From Echinococcus granulosus (Eukaryota; Platyhelminthes; Cestoda; Cyclophyllidea; Taeniidae), in contig NW_020170424.1 of NCBI RefSeq assembly GCF_000524195.1, positions 245,134-309,133 on the forward strand: a stretch of 64,000 nucleotides of DNA, in the 5' to 3' direction. The notes beneath the pieces were generated by a model, which worked only from the letters and a program-made list of their open reading frames with translations, did no database searches and had not been told where the DNA came from. Positions within the stretch are counted from its first letter, which is position 1; every line of letters begins with the position of its first letter. This document shows, in pieces, positions 1-12,297 of this stretch. The translations under genes were made by a program, and so were the position numbers.

Positions 1-2167
1 CTTTCTCACACTTTTCATCTCTTCTATGTGAGTGGTTTATGCGCTTTCCTCTATCTTTATTTTTTCTAAAAAGATGCAGAAAGAGCATCTCAACTCTCTC
101 TTCCTCTTACATTTGTGTGGAACGAGAGAAGAAGGCAGAGCAAAAGGTGTTATTAATCATTCTGTAGGGTAGTATCCTGTAATGAAACGACGATTTGTTT
201 CCGTTTGCACACAGAATGAACAGAGGAGAGAGGGAGAAAAGGCGAAAGTTGGCTTTTGGGTGCGTTCTCTCATCGCTCTTGATGCTGGCTATTCTTCCGA
301 TCTCCCATTGTTGGAGGATACTCCTTCTCTACTGCTCTTTCGACTTTCGCTCAGATTGGATAGTAGTTTTCAGGTTTAAGAAAAGTCAATTCGTAGTCTG
401 AGATGTGGAGGCTTTTTATTTCTGTCCGTTATCCTCAAATTGCGCGCCATCACTTCTTACCGACAAAAGCTCACTTCTCACCGATATATTCCCATGTAGC
501 CTACGCGATTATTACTTGACGTCACTCTTCCCTCCGTGAAGGAGGTGATTTACTTCTTTAAGGTATTGGGTCAAAATCGGTTCGTGTCTCAGGGGTCATG
601 ATCAATTTCGCTGTTGGTCTTAACCACAGATTAAATGACAGAAGCTTTTCCAGAATGTGGATTCTCGCCTTCCAATTTTGAAGACTACTTCATCCTCAGA
701 CAACTAATCCTGCCTTGAAGATGACATTCTTCACTTGAGAGCTATCACTTTCTTCAGATCCCATAATTACGGGTAGGAAATAGTTGCTCGGAGTACCTCA
801 GTGAGACTTGTGGATCTGTACGCTAATAACAACCAGGATTTGCCAATCAGCCGGAATAAAGTCTCTTCATCCTAATTGACATTGCAACTCCAGATCGCAT
901 ATCGGCAATGCCTTTTGCTCGCAAGAGGAGGCAGAGGGAGACTGCCTGTTGCATTATTGTCTTCCTTATTCTCCTCATTCTCCTCCCAATGAAATTCATT
1001 ACTTTCTTCCATCTGTTGACTAATTGCATGGAAAAGAGAATATCGCCAATTGGAAAGCTAAGTTGGACTAAAAAGGGTGGTGGCCAGAGCCAAGTTTTGT
1101 TTTCCAGAATTTCTGAGAAAAAAAAGCCTTTTCAAAGGGGGGATCGGATCATCAACCTTGTGTCTTGCGTTGAAAGGCTTCCAGATTGTTATAATAGTTC
1201 TATTTTATGAGGCTTTCTGCAACTTGATGATAAGGAAAACCACTACGCAAACTACTTTGGCTGCCTTATGTCTTCAACAACTTTGCATTTTGAGCATTTT
1301 TAAGGCTTCTTTTCCAAACAGACAGCCTGTGAAATTGTAGTTGAACTGGTGATACTACTTATTGAGCGCTGGAGTAGGTTATCACTAGGCATTAAAAAGT
1401 TGGATGAACGGAAACTCTCTATTTATACATTAAGTTTGGCTTTTTTTAAAAAAAAAACACTGATTGCCACGTGAAATTGTGATTTGTTGACTAAATCTAG
1501 CGTAGGAGCGAATGGAGCTGACACCGCCCTCTCACACTGTCATTGTCACTAAACGTCTCGATTTTTATCATCTCATCACTTCGATGTGTTACACGATTTT
1601 GCGTTGTTTGAAAGTGAAGTTTCTGCATTGCAAAACCTCTAAAATTTGTCAAAATTCTTTTAATTTGGAACCCTTAGCCCGTATTTGAAGACGCTTGGTA
1701 ATAGTCGTCACTCGTGTACACGAGTATCTTATTTCTAGGCATGAATGGATCCTTGGTATTGGGATCAACACGTTAAGGGGAGCGAATCGGGCCCCTCCAA
1801 ACCACAAACGAAATGCTCCTTTTAGTGCTTTTACCGTTCAAAATGCATTCATCTCCATACCAAGAAAGCCCTGTCTAATTTCTTTCCCTTTCACTTCAAA
1901 CAATCTGCCGGTGACGCATGAATTCTTGCATCCGGTTGTTCTTGCTCGAGCAGGGTATTCTATCAAAGCGAATCCTTAAAGTAAAGTGGCGTTGAATTTT
2001 CTTATCAATCACCCACTTTACGGCCCTGTAGGCAGCATGATGAGGATGAAGGTTTTCCGATTGCTCTCCTTCCAAACTCAAAACGTTGGGAATTTGATGA
2101 TATTTAAGGAAAATGTGCGTCTCTTTTCGTGTTGCCTCTGCTACTGAAGTTAATTCCTTTTTTGCAG
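1..2167 (+). other. Probable last intron of the cystinosin gene
   Basis: This stretch lies upstream of the cystinosin terminal exon and ends in a good splice acceptor (pyrimidine-rich tract, then TTTTTTGCAG at 2158-2167). I looked for the preceding cystinosin exon, which should encode the segment just before the last transmembrane helix, and did not find it. That exon is probably to the left of the window. Short open frames on both strands here have no family resemblance and no consistent splice context. Calling it intron is an inference from the exon that follows. Confidence 0.5.
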
Positions 2168-2367
2168 ATGATTGGGCCATTGTCTACGGATCTCCAACGA
2201 AACTTGGTCTCGGTCTGCTCTCCATAGCTTTTGACTGCGGTTTCTTCATTCAACACCACCTCTACAGTCGCAAGGCGGACTCCACAGAATCGCCTGTGGA
2301 AGAGGCGAACAACAGTATGGAAGCTCGGCTTTTGGATGAATCAACCAATGCAGAGGTTAATGCATAA
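2168..2367 (+). CDS. Cystinosin (lysosomal cystine transporter), last coding exon
   Basis: Cystinosin is a seven-helix PQ-loop protein that exports cystine from the lysosome together with protons. The exon opens with two bases of a split codon after TTTTTTGCAG, so the previous exon must end in phase 1. It then reads DWAIVYGSPTKLGLGLLSIA, continuing through FDCGFFIQHHLYSRK. This matches the family's last loop and seventh helix, where the vertebrate pattern is DQW-x-IFGDPTKFGLG followed by FDxxFFIQH. About 66 residues are encoded, ending at TAA (2365-2367). The tail after the helix is longer than in vertebrates and rich in E, S and N. It lacks the vertebrate GYDQL lysosomal sorting motif; an EARLL stretch might serve as a weak dileucine-like signal, which is inference. 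Family assignment is firm, orthology likely. Confidence 0.88.
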
Positions 2368-2508
2368 GAAAATATTTTTTTACCAGGGACAACTTTGATT
2401 CATGCAGATATCTGTCCTCTCCTGCCCACATTTTTGCCTTATTGCCTTATTCCACTTTTTCACAAGGAGGGTTTTGTGCTGTATTATTTGTAACATTTCA
2501 TTGTTTAG

Positions 2509-2514
2509 AATAAA
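2509..2514 (+). promoter_or_regulatory. Polyadenylation signal AATAAA for the cystinosin gene
   Basis: A canonical AATAAA lies about 140 bases past the cystinosin stop codon, in a T-rich stretch typical of a short 3' untranslated region. It is the first AATAAA after the stop. Another lies at 2758-2763, beyond the assembly gap, and could be an alternative site. Confidence 0.5.
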
Positions 2515-2615
2515 TATGGAGTCAAATGATGTTAGGCACTCTGGCGGTGTGGTTTTCTTACCCGAGTTCCGTATCGCATATATGTGACATGTGTCGCCTA
2601 TCCGTTGAATGACAA

Positions 2616-2715
2616 NNNNNNNNNNNNNNNNNNNNNNNNNNNNNNNNNNNNNNNNNNNNNNNNNNNNNNNNNNNNNNNNNNNNNNNNNNNNNNNNNNNNN
2701 NNNNNNNNNNNNNNN
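2616..2715. other. Assembly gap (100 N)
   Basis: Exactly 100 N, the usual placeholder for a gap of unknown size. An open frame on the minus strand that spans it is meaningless. Confidence 0.98.
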
Positions 2716-2763
2716 CACCGAGGTATTTGTCGTCAACAGATTAATTGAGTTTAAAATAATAAA

Positions 2764-5344
2764 CTTGACGTAGGACATATCCTGTCTAAGAGTGTGGATT
2801 TTTGATTAGGTTGTGGTGGTTGATGCACCTCTGAGGTCTTGGTAGCAGACTTTTCAGGGAGGCGTCATGAATCATGCAGCGAAGGGGATTGGAAGTGTGT
2901 ACTGCTATTAGAGATAATGTGAGACTTTATTTTTTTATCATATTTTGTTGTCAGAACGTCTCATTTTTCTACCCCGTTTCCTCTGAGCCCCACTTCTTCC
3001 TCCTAAACGTTAGTTCCATGCAGAGTTCTTATGCAATTTTATTGCTCGCTGGCATATGGTCGAGATATTTTGCAGTCAAATCGTAATAACTAAGTAATAG
3101 GTAAGGAAGTGCGAAGGTTTTCTTTGTCTACCCCACAACACCATATGGCCTTTGAAGTGCCTTCTTTTTTGTTATTTACCTCCTCTTAACTCAAGGCTTG
3201 CTCTTCTTTGTATGGGAAACCAGTACAAAGTGCATTTTTGTGGCGTTCAGCCTGTAATAGCTTATCTGCTTCCGATAATGTGATCGCTTTTTCAGCATTC
3301 GAACCGGTATATTGTTTTGCTTGAGTCAATTCTAATTTCCAAACGTCCTAGTTTGCACCGAACCCAGCTGTTTAGTGTAAACTGGCGAAGCACGGGACTG
3401 TCGGCAAATTTGTTGCGGCAGTTGAGCTCACAATTATTGTTTTTATATTCTGGGTTAATTAACTTTATTGCTGTTAAAATATTAAAGCACGTACAGTAGA
3501 TTTGTCCTTGTTGTAGTTGGATATTTAGCTGCGAGGGCTGTCCAAACTCCCTCTCTTCAATCTATGCCTTGATGGCATGCCCTTACTCTCATGCCATGTG
3601 CACTTGAAGGCCACACATGGTAAAGTTCTGTCAAAAAATTGACGTTTTATAACGGAGCTAGAGAGGCCTGTGGCGTCATGTCGATGAGAGCAGTAAGCGA
3701 ATCCAATCCAAGTAAATAACCAAAGATAGCCGCAGAGCTTCTCCACAGACGTGTTTACTAAAACGGCGTTGACTTTTGTTAAGCCGCCAATTTTGAGTTC
3801 CGAACAATGGGCGCTAAGAATGCGAAATCAGATTGTGCTGAATCGGAATAGACCTCTAGCAAATGCTCATTATTTCTCTTGAAGCAAAGAATCACTTCTT
3901 AGTCTTCCTCAAATTGCCTTTAGGATGATTTGTTGCGAGGAGAGATTGGCATTAAAAAAGCCTCGATGTGAGGCCTTGTCCAACCTTGAGTGCACGAGGG
4001 TCGCACCCACCTCTGTGGCATGCATTGTCACGAATAGACGGCACTACCATTATGCCGCTAGCTCACCGCTGCCTTGAGGTTGGTCGCAACTTATATGGGT
4101 ATTGTTGCATCGCGCATAAAGGGAAGTAGGGAAGCGCACAATATTTCTGTTTGGTTAAATGGGTACACAACCACCCGGTTCCTGCAACCCTCGTGAATTG
4201 TACCCTTGTCCTGCCTATTGCCGCAATGTTTTTCAGCTAGTGAAATTTTTTCTCGATGGTGGAATAATTTGCTGAATTATTCCCCCATTTTATCCAAAAT
4301 TGAGGAATCTCCGTGAAATTACGAACTCCTGATATATGCAAATGCAAATTTTTATCTTCCCATTAAGTTCAAAAGTCGAAGAAAAATGATACTTTGTGGA
4401 ATCGACACGTGCCAAAAAGAGGGGCTGGAAAATGGGAGATTTCGTTGGATTTTTGGAATGAGACAAAAAATATGTGCAGTCGTAGGGCCTCACTTAATGC
4501 ATCGATAGGGGTGGATGTTATTTTCACACACAATTCTTTCAGTCATACTTTTAAAACGTCTCGCATATCTTTGTTTCATTTATCTGTTTTTTGCTTTTAC
4601 TCGAAGGGAGTAGACTCATTTTGACCAAATGGACCTGAGAAATTGTTTACCATCATCCATGAATTGATAAATTCAAACGAAAAGGCGATTAATTAGATGG
4701 GTTGTGTTATTAGGCCTGAAGTCTATAAAAACGTGGCAAATTCTGTTTGCGATTTCAGCAAACGACCATTCTTCTTTCCATAATAAAATCTGTTTAAAAT
4801 GACTGAATGCTGTGTTTTCAAAAAGGGGCTTTGTCGCCCAGTGCGGCTATTCCAAGCACGTTTTTTTGAGTTTGACTCCTGAAAGTTTCAGAGTTGGCCA
4901 TGAATAGTGAAGCTCAAATACGTTGCATTGCGCCGACCAAATGTAATTTTCATTCTTTTCTTTTTAATTAACCTTATTTGGTTGAGTCTGAATGGCTTTA
5001 AACATTCTTTGTACCTCAAAAGCGCTTTAGGACACTTGTCCATTTTCTTATTTTCTTTATATCTGTGTTACAAACCGGTGTTTATATACGTGAGCCTGGA
5101 TACCGTTGAGTTGTCATCAATTTCCAACTTGAGTCATTGGGAATCAAGGACTTTAATACGGACGCCTTTATTTCCCGGCTCGTATAAGTAGGTAGGAGGC
5201 ACCGCGCGTATATACGTGTCAGCTTGGTGCTCCGCTTATGTCCAAGTGCGGTCGATCGAGGAACTTTCTAGTGTCTGGCATATCAGTTTCCGGAAAGGTA
5301 CTTCTAGGACGTCAAAGGAGAAATATTAATCTGCGCCTGTAGAT
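2764..5344. other. Gene-free stretch, no recognised feature
   Basis: AT-rich sequence with only short open frames on both strands. None shows a family motif or a credible exon with matching splice sites. The piece around 3960-4200 is richer in G and C and may be an eroded repeat, but I could not pair it with another copy in the window. Confidence 0.5.
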
Positions 5345-5523
5345 GTGGCAGGAATGGACATAGTACTCGAACAGAATATGTATTGCCAACGTGTAGTAGG
5401 CCTTTGCAGTCACTGCCATGACCCGGAGGCCAGGCCACCCTACACAAGTACAATAGTGGAGCTCCTGATTGGCCCCTCACCAAAACCGAGCGTTAAACAA
5501 ACAGTTAACGTATTACAGTGGAT
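5345..5523 (+). repeat. Interspersed repeat, family A, copy 1
   Basis: This is a diverged copy of a roughly 150-base element found at least eight times in the window on both strands. Shared landmarks in order are GGACATAxTACTCG, CAGAATATGTATTGC, a CCATGxCCxxGAGGCC-like core, GTACAATxGxGGxGC, and the end ACCAAAACCGAG followed by GTTAAACAAACAG. No poly(A) tail or open frame is evident. The size and dispersed, two-strand distribution suggest a SINE-like or MITE-like element; I saw no clear tRNA box B. Confidence 0.6.
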
Positions 5524-6612
5524 AGTTGTAACATCCTCTCATCACTAAACATTTGCAGCTTGAATTACCGAAAAGCACAAATTCGGGGCCCTAAATATAC
5601 TCCAATTTGTTTAAAATGGGTTTTTTGGATTGCTTTTTCTCTAAATTTGACTCCACAAAGGCTAATAGTTTGCCATTTTCCATTTTGACAGATTGCGATG
5701 GTGCTTCACCATGGCGTTCTTAAAACCAGCAAATTCATAAAGAGCCTAACAGACAACTATAGTTTAAGTACTGCTTTTGAAGGTCTGAACTGTTATTTAT
5801 TTACAGCAAATCTCAGCATCACTCCCAGGAGTTTAGAATAGCAAACGAAAAGAAAAAAGGAAAAGCATTTCTCTCCGCACTTTCAAAATCTCGAGTAAAC
5901 GTCAATCCTACGATTAGGCATGACATTGTTAGGCTATGCGCTCTGCTCCTTCCCCGCCTCATGCTTTCAGGGTGAACGAAGCAGTCAAATTTACTGCACA
6001 ATCTGCCGACATTTCGTTGTGCGCTTGAGCGCTTTTTCCTCCTCTTGATTGCCTTTTGTGGCTTGTTTTGTAAATCCCAAAGCAGTTTATTCTACCACTA
6101 AGTAATGCGCTTAATGTGCCCTCCAAATGGCAGATCCTCAAACAACTTGCTTACCTACTCCAAAGGTGTCTACACTACCCGAAGTTTGCTCATTTCTTGC
6201 TTCCCTATTCGGTATAGGTCCAGACGGTCTGGTGCTGATTTAAATAAACTTCACCTCTTATTCTTCCTAAAGGGCCTGTTTTACTGCTCTTTTTCCCATC
6301 ACCCGGTCTAATTGGGTTTGATAAAGTTTTTGAGGGTAAAAATCATTTAACTCCTCTTACCTGCCGGCGAAATGTATCCAAGAGTTAAAAGGGCGATGCT
6401 GATGCCAGCCCAAGGGCACTGCACTCCAGTAAAACAATTTCAACTGTATCCTACCAACTTCAGTAGACTAGTATTTACGTCTCGAAGGAGGACTAAAAAA
6501 TTGGAAATAAAAGAGCATTTTCGGTCCTTTATCAAAGGTATGAGTCCTTGCCAGTACTCCTGCCTTGCAGTTGTGATGGGCCTTCTGGAGGGTAGAAAGC
6601 GATCAGCTTCGA

Positions 6613-6760
6613 TTATTTGTTTAACTCTTCGTTTTGGTTTCGCGGGTAGTGTAGGCTCCACCTTTGTACTTCCACTGGAGTGGTTTTTATCTGAACTATG
6701 CCAACAGCTCCCTGGCCCTTCCATACATCGGCACTACATATTCTGCCCAAGTATTATGTC
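6613..6760 (-). repeat. Interspersed repeat, family A, copy 2 (inverted)
   Basis: Read on the minus strand it begins GACATAATACTTGGGCAGAA, then TATGTAGTGCCGATG, and ends ACCAAAACGAAGAGTTAAAC. It is one of the best preserved copies at both ends, with a diverged middle. It overlaps a 134-codon plus-strand open frame (6372-6776) that is therefore unlikely to be a gene. Confidence 0.6.
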
Positions 6761-8300
6761 TTCCTTTCGTATTTAGGGAGATCTTGGGCTCTGCAATGTT
6801 GAGATCACCCAGTATCCGCGTATTCTGTGTAAACCCTTAAATTCTTGTCCAAATATCTCAATTATTCCCTAGGTTCAGTGTTTTGAATGGTCTAACCAAG
6901 TAGACTAAATCACTTTTTGAAACGAATAAACCTCCTCCAGTAGGGGATAAAGCATCGCCGTGCAGTATATTTGTGTGTCTCCATAATTAAAATCCACAGT
7001 CTCCAGATCTCACATTCAGGTAGATTTATTTAAGAGTAGGACAAAAAAATTGCGGAAGTGCAGGCGCTACCACTGCCTCCATTCCTCTCGCAGTGTGGAG
7101 GCAATCTGCACTTTTTTTGTCCAACTAGGAAGACAAAATGAGGCCTTTGACTCTTCTTCATTCTATTTTTTTTGTTCCTCCCATGATCTGGAATACCCTG
7201 TGTCCCCATTTGCTGCAGGGGTATGGTTCGTTGTTGAAATAATGCAGGCGGAACAAAGCAGAGTAGGAGCCAATGGACTTGACCACTTTTCAAAGCTACT
7301 TTTGTCCCAGCCTATTACAAAAGCTTGAGCCATATTTCTTTGTATGGAAAATGGCAGTATAGGATGGAATATTTTTCCCCTCTATGCCCTCCATCTACGG
7401 TTTGAACATACGCATGCACGCACGCAAATTTGTCATGAGGAGGGGATGACATAATCTCAAAGGCTTTCGGGACGTGACCTCACTCATGCTAGACAGTGTA
7501 GATGACCTTGCCAACGGATGTCTCAAGTCTGGCTACAATGCCAAACTGGTAATCTTGACCTACCCATGATCCACCGGTGTATAAATCACTCATCTCCGCA
7601 CGTCAACTTTCTGGATTGATGTCTGGGGGAGGGGTGGGCGGAGTCAGAGGACATCAAATGGACTCCGCGTTGGCTAAAGATTTTGGAATGTAATGTCATT
7701 ACTCTCGATTTGTTTATTACAAGCTACTGAATTACATCTCTTAGATGTAAATTCGTAGTGAAGCGACTCGGAACATTCGATCCACCTATCATACCGCTGT
7801 TTTATAAGGTTCTTTGTTTTAATTATCTTTTAATTAATTGCGCGGAGCACTTGAGTCGCCGCAGATTGTACTTTCCCTCGGCAGCATGGCCTTTGAGCCA
7901 CACCGGTAACCTCTCCGTCTTCCCTCATTAGGCTACTGTGACTACATACGACTTCAGAAAAAACTCAGAGGACTAAAATTCTTTTCAAAATGGCCAGGAA
8001 TTTGAAAATTCTTACGAGGTTTCCGTACTCCTCCATTTTCTTCACTGCTCCTATTAGCTTTTTTAATTAGTTACTTTCCCAAGTAAATTATCTCAGTAAG
8101 TCTAAATAATTTCCAGCGTGTTTTGCGCTTGGATGTTCTTCTATTTGATCTTAAAATAGGAGTTAACTGGAATTTGATCTCTCCATAGGGAATATGAATA
8201 CCGTAGATCTAATTCTTACATTTGAAAGAAAACAGTTTTTTTCTTAATTAATGATAAAAGGAGCTATTTTAGAGCCCTGAGACTTCTCTAAAGACGAGAA

Positions 8301-8468
8301 GAGACATAATACTCGGGCAGAATACGTATTACTGATGTAGAGTAGGGTATGGGGCTACTGGCACGGCCCATAGGCCGGGTCGCCTATCAGACGTACAATG
8401 GCGCAGCCCCAAAATGACCCATTCAACAAAATCGGGAGTTAAATAAACAGCAAGCGTGTTGCGTAGCC
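8301..8468 (+). repeat. Interspersed repeat, family A, copy 3
   Basis: It starts GAGACATAATACTCGGGCAG and continues AATACGTATTACTGATGTAG, with a GGCACGGCCCATAGGCCGGG core and the end CAACAAAATCGGGAGTTAAA. Together with copies 1 and 4 it defines the family on the plus strand. Similarity to copy 1 continues past the AAACA end into a short AAGCGTGTTGCG-like stretch, so the true 3' end lies slightly beyond. Confidence 0.6.
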
Positions 8469-9103
8469 CCTCTCCTCTTTGGAGCATCGTCCCTGGCGCT
8501 CCTTTCGGTCAAACTCCCACGTCAGCCATCACAGTGTAATCGGTGCTGTAAGAAAAACACCCACTATCCAACTACGCCGACATCGAATTTGCTTGCAACT
8601 GAGAAGATCTTTGACCGCCATATCAACAGTAATTCTACTGGATCTGGGGTTTCGACCTATTTGAGAACCATATTTAGAGGAATGGCAAAATATGCAGGCC
8701 GTCTCGTATTTCCAACGCTAGTCGTAGAAACACTGGCCTGAAAGTTGAGTCATTTGATGAAGGACGGGGTTTGAAATAGTTTCGTAGGGATACAGCATTG
8801 CGTCTATTCCTCCTTAATGCCATAATGCAGATAAGGTGAAAAACTGTGTAGCTAACTTTTCCGGATGCTTAACAGTTGGTTCCGCTTCATGTGTTTTAAG
8901 CATTCCTATATATCGTGGGACTGGGGTGGTCGTCGAAGGCAAGCGTCATTTTCAGGCCCTCTGCTGCGGACCGTCCACAGCATCTACACTTCTTCCGCCC
9001 CGCCAAGTTTTATCACTCATTAATAGAAATCAGGATAATTGTTTCGGATAGGGTTTGCTATTCGCCGCCTCCGATGTAGGGCCTCGAGCCTTCCACGAAT
9101 TCA

Positions 9104-9256
9104 AGGACAGGCATGATACTGGGGTAAATTTTGCATAATCGATGTAGAGAAAAGGTTAGGGCACTTTTACATGGCCCAGAGGAGGTGCAATGGCGGTGCC
9201 CCTAAGTAGCCCATTACCAAAACCGAGAATTAAACAAACAAATAAGGCACTGCACC
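9104..9256 (+). repeat. Interspersed repeat, family A, copy 4
   Basis: The 5' half is badly eroded (GGACAGGCATGATACTGGGG). The 3' half is clear: ATGGCCCAGAGG, then CAATGGCGGTGCCCC, then CCAAAACCGAGAATTAAACA. It sits 640 bases from copy 3 in the same orientation. Confidence 0.55.
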
Positions 9257-10149
9257 AAAGTTCGATACAATGATATCTACATTTAATTTGTCTACTTCCA
9301 AGTAAAATAAATAAGCTGGCTGATCTAACCATCATTCAAAATCCAAATTTTAAGTGTAGTTACCTTTAAGGTGGAGGACAGCGGCATCCGCCCTGCGGTT
9401 AAAGATCACCCAATTCCTTCGAAACAAAGAAGCACTTGCGTGACGTTTGTGAAGTTGAGCGTTGTGTACACGTGGTAATGATAGTAAAAGTGCTATCATG
9501 TTGAAGTAGCCGTTTAGCCAGGAAATACTTACTGCCAGGAGGTTCTCCCGAGAAGTCCGGTTACCACCTAAAATGTCCACTCAGACCGGCATAAATTATA
9601 AAGTAATTTAATTTAAAGTGGTTAACACTTCCCGTCTAACTAACGGGTTGGATATCTACAGTGGGTGGCATTCACGCTACGTCGCTATTAAACTGAAACG
9701 GTTTGAGAGCCCTCATTGAATGGTGTCCATGACTTTTATGTAAGTTCGAGCAATATTTATAGTCGAAACCAAATCACAAAGAAGGGGTTTTATGTATCTT
9801 GGTGCCTGGGAGCATCACCATTATCATCCCTTGTCCATCTCTATCAGGAGACACGTTTTCCACTCAAACATTTTGACCCTAAAAGCCCAAAACGGCCCAG
9901 CCCTCTCCACCACCATTTCTGCCTCGCACCTATTCCCCAACTCCCTCCTCCATCTCCTGTCTCATCGACTAATGCTGTCAGTATGATGATTATCTCTAAT
10001 AGAGATATGAGAAAATGTGAGTGGTGAGTGTGGGGCAGCACCTTTCCCTCCCTCACCACTCTACACCCTTCATCTCCTCACAAACAAGTCCAGCACCAGT
10101 TTGGGGTGCGAATTCCAACCCTATGATGTCCTGTTAGAAGAGGACCTTC
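9257..10149. other. Gene-free stretch
   Basis: No exon or repeat could be supported. The open frames around 9716-10059 overlap on opposite strands in a C-rich stretch and show no family motif. Confidence 0.4.
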
Positions 10150-10387
10150 TGCCAACTGACTGTACTGACCGACTAGTTCTGCCTCATTCTCAACTACCTG
10201 TCGCCTATCACACCGCCAAATGGGGTGGAATGATTAAAATCTCAACGGTTTCTTTATGGGACTACAACAGGTGAACAATTCATAGTGAGGAGTTGCATCA
10301 ACCACACAGCAAAGAATAAGCGTGTGGGAATGATTTGGCCTGTGTCTTAGATGGGTAAGATGGAGTGTTGAGCGGAGGGATGTAGAT
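10150..10387 (+). repeat. Long inverted repeat, arm 1
   Basis: This segment of about 238 bases recurs in reverse complement at 22242-22479. Comparing by eye, the central 200-plus bases are identical and only a handful of bases differ near the two ends. No shared open frame with a recognisable motif is present. The near identity contrasts with the heavily eroded family A copies, so the pair is recent, whether a young mobile element, a recent inverted duplication, or an assembly artefact at the gap next to arm 2. Confidence 0.85.
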
Positions 10388-12084
10388 ACCCCATGCAGTC
10401 ATTTCGGGCGATAGTTCACCAGCCTTTATGGTCCCTCCTCAGACTCATTCATATCTTCACATCATCAGGAGTCTACTTTACTGGATTTGTGCTAGTTAGG
10501 TGGAGCAATTTCTTTCCATCAGCCTGCCCAGCTCTTATTTACAATAAACCTGAGTTTTCTTTATTTTCAACTATACGTTTTGAAAAAGGTAACATCTTTT
10601 CAAAAATTTGTAATAACTTTAACCTTTACACTTTCTGGGAGCTCAACACACCACTTTATTGCTTTCCTAAAGTCCATTGCAATGACTTAGTAACTTTTTC
10701 AATAAAGTTCTAAAAAGTTTTTTGCATGCTATTTAAGAAAATCAATTAATTTTGCAGAAATATTTTTTGTTTTTTCACAGCAAATTTCTTCACAGATACA
10801 ACCAATCAGCAGTGTTCATTCGTGACAAGGTGACCCATGGGGTCGGGTTAAATGCCCTAAAAGGCGGTTTTTTAAAGGAAAGGGTAATACGTGTTGAAGT
10901 GACCTAGCACGGAAAACGACTACCTCTAGCAAGTGGCGCGCGCCAAAAGTGGTAAAATCCCCAAAAATACTGAGTGAATCATTTTCGTCTTTCCGATACA
11001 AAAGATCCAGAATATTCCTTAATGCCATGCCTACTGTGGCCTCTGTATAATCTGCCCTTTTAAACTACGCAAGCTGACCCATTTCTACCATGTGTAAACC
11101 CTACCTAAAGTACTTCTTTTAGGAGATTTTTAATCCTCAAGTCTCGGAGAGGCTTTATTCTAAGGTCGCACCAATGACCTTCAGCTAGACTTGGGTGGAC
11201 CTGCGTTCCTGTGGTTTCTCTTAGCAGCTCACCACCAGCCCTGTCACCGACACCTCAAAATGCTACCAAGAAGAAGTTGGGCATCGAGACTGAGAAAACA
11301 ACTTTATTTTCTTGGAAGGGAAGCCAATGGGGAGAACTTGCTTATAGTTTGCCAGAAATTGTTTTTGCCAAGTGGCCCCTCTGCGGTCGCAATTGAAAAA
11401 GATTACTCCTAGTTCTTCACCATCTTTTATTCATCCTTTTTTCTGAAAAGCTATTATTCAATAGTTTTAGGCGTTAGATAAACAAATAAGACCTTTTTTA
11501 CAGAATTTTGAGAAAGTGGTAAAGTGGCGTTCAGTTTCCTCGGTAAGTCGAAGTGGAAGGCGGTGGATCCTGAGTGGTTAAATATTTTTAACTAAAATAA
11601 GCCTTAAGAAATCGCAAAATTTGTTCTGCGATGGCTGCTCTACCTTTTAAGTGAGCTAAATCTGCCCTACAAAAGAGTAGGCGACGCAAGCAGAGGGATG
11701 GCTTGATGGGAGGCACACGAGGAAGGTACCATTAAATAAGATAAAATTGAGGAAACTGTACTTAACTTGGAAAAGAGGTTTTAATGGCATATTTTTCTCA
11801 GTAAGTTCTTCCGCTTTGGAGCATCCCAACATCTCGCTCCTCTGTACGTGAATCGTAAATTTGAGTCGACGTAAGTACAAAAGCGAATCCCACTGTGATG
11901 ATACTACTCGCAGTAGTAAGTGCCGCGCTGGCCTTATCCCCGCTCCTAGTTGCAGATCCAAAACGCCGGTCGGCAACTCTGCCTGGGTATCTTAAACCAA
12001 ATTTCGTGTAATAGCGACGCGGTTGTAGAGCAGATGACACCATGGAGGTGAGACAGTGGAACGTGGTAGGAAACGGTCGGTCAG
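10388..12084. other. Gene-free stretch
   Basis: Nothing beyond short unrelated open frames and T-rich runs. No splice-bounded exon was found. Confidence 0.4.
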
Positions 12085-12297
12085 TCGGCACCGATCCCGG
12101 TCGTGGCAGTTCCCAGTTGGCTGAAGTATGTCTTCGTAAAGTTAACCAATTCTGATGCAAAAGTAGAGAAATCTTTACTGATTAAAAAAGTCGGGTACTT
12201 AGAACACTTTGAGTGGTGCTAACGGGAGGAGGCAGCGGCGATCCCAGTCGTGGTAGCTTCTGGCCGACAGCAAGTTCGTTTTGTGGAACACGTGAAG
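12085..12297 (+). repeat. Diverged direct duplication, period about 150 bases
   Basis: A stretch near 12085-12140 (CGATCCCGGTCGTGGCAG and following) recurs in decayed form at 12236-12297 (CGATCCCAGTCGTGGTAG). The two units share a following GGC-GA-xx-AAGT-TTCGT pattern. This looks like the remains of a short tandem array or of two copies of one element. Confidence 0.4.

Noticed and set aside
2380..2778. A 132-codon minus-strand open frame
   Set aside because: It runs through the 100-N gap, so its length is artificial.
3240..3330. GGTTCGAATGC on the minus strand, resembling a tRNA box B
   Set aside because: No box A at the right distance and no cloverleaf can be drawn around it.
6372..6776. 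A 134-codon plus-strand open frame, among the longest in the window
   Set aside because: Much of it lies over an inverted copy of the dispersed family A repeat; no domain and no splice context.
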